Assembly: GCF_947250635.1 (NCBI RefSeq)
Contig: NZ_OX366335.1
Coordinates: 1,364,001 to 1,428,000 of the forward strand
Length of the DNA: 64,000 nucleotides
Reading direction: 5' to 3'
Source: Wolbachia endosymbiont (group B) of Parapoynx stratiotata
GTDB lineage: Bacteria > Pseudomonadota > Alphaproteobacteria > Rickettsiales > Anaplasmataceae
Under the pieces are notes generated by a model, which saw only the letters and a program-made list of their open reading frames with translations, searched no databases and was not told the origin of the DNA. A program made the translations under genes and the position numbers. Positions 63,932 through 64,000 of this stretch are shown here, one piece after another (positions within the stretch are counted from its first letter, which is position 1; each line of letters starts with the position of its first letter).

Positions 63932-64000
63932 ATGGAATTAACAGTAGGAAATAATGCACCTGATTTTAGTTTGCCAACAGATTCTGGCGAAATTTTATCG
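63932..64000 (+). CDS. Peroxiredoxin (Bcp/AhpC-TSA family), 5' part
   Basis: Only 23 codons are inside the window: 'MELTVGNNAPDFSLPTDSGE' and on, the usual N-terminus of thioredoxin-fold peroxiredoxins such as Bcp. An earlier in-frame ATG lies at 63920. The catalytic Cys would be further downstream, outside the window. It is divergent from gshB. Confidence 0.75.
   Translation, partial: MELTVGNNAPDFSLPTDSGEILS

Overview
The window is a piece of an AT-rich, reduced alphaproteobacterial genome, almost certainly a Wolbachia endosymbiont (Rickettsiales, Anaplasmataceae). The reasons are joint: an isolated VirB9 of the type IV secretion system, a split ChpT phosphorelay gene, an rseP-bamA-skp-fabZ cluster without the lipid A genes that usually sit inside it, an orphan phage terminase, an ankyrin-like repeat protein, many insertion sequence remnants, and a family of short palindromic repeats carrying a core like 'cccagt..actggg'. 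The strain and supergroup cannot be fixed from this window alone.

Layout. 1-3760 is accessory: duplicated intergenic repeats, a frameshifted alpha/beta-hydrolase-like pseudogene, an orphan terminase large subunit, a small phage-type gene and a transposase scrap. 3844-11700 is housekeeping: trmB, rpsA, a HU/IHF gene, zapA, sdhE, rseP, bamA, skp, fabZ. 11746-15677 holds a large GltD/ferredoxin-reductase-like flavoprotein with two palindromic repeats inside its reading frame, a small unknown gene and a decayed copy of the flavoprotein 3' end. 15678-31592 is mostly core: an antiporter-like membrane subunit, ffh, mlaEF-like transporter, rpmF-plsX-fabH, tRNA-Arg, an NDUFA9-like reductase, murF, two Wolbachia-type unknowns, a HIT protein, nuoABC, mdh, tatD, rppH, a P-loop kinase-like gene and rsfS. 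31593-40783 is accessory around tyrS, mrp and the DNA glycosylase gene: a 27-bp inverted repeat, an ankyrin-like protein with a fresh internal duplication, and a nest of insertion sequences (one IS110-family element inside another, both inside the ends of an IS5-like remnant).

40929-51372 is again core: mraY, rnhB, virB9, split chpT, purM, purC, trmD, rplS, pstA, purQ, pdxH, mutM, tRNA-Thr. 51514-53457 is the most unusual locus: a secreted M61-like metallopeptidase, a small Gly/His/Cys-rich peptide gene and the C-terminal SPASM part of a radical SAM peptide maturase, all on the minus strand. It looks like a decayed, or partly surviving, ribosomal peptide modification cluster. 54121-64000 returns to pccB, der, dsbB, lpdA, murG, gshB and the start of a peroxiredoxin, with a paralogue of the 39806-40783 unknown protein and a decayed unknown gene.

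The core genes cover ribosome biogenesis, protein export and outer-membrane assembly, peptidoglycan precursor synthesis (murF, mraY, murG), fatty acid and phospholipid synthesis (plsX, fabH, fabZ), purine synthesis, respiration (nuoABC, mdh, lpdA) and base excision repair. All identifications come from reading motifs by eye; no database search was run.
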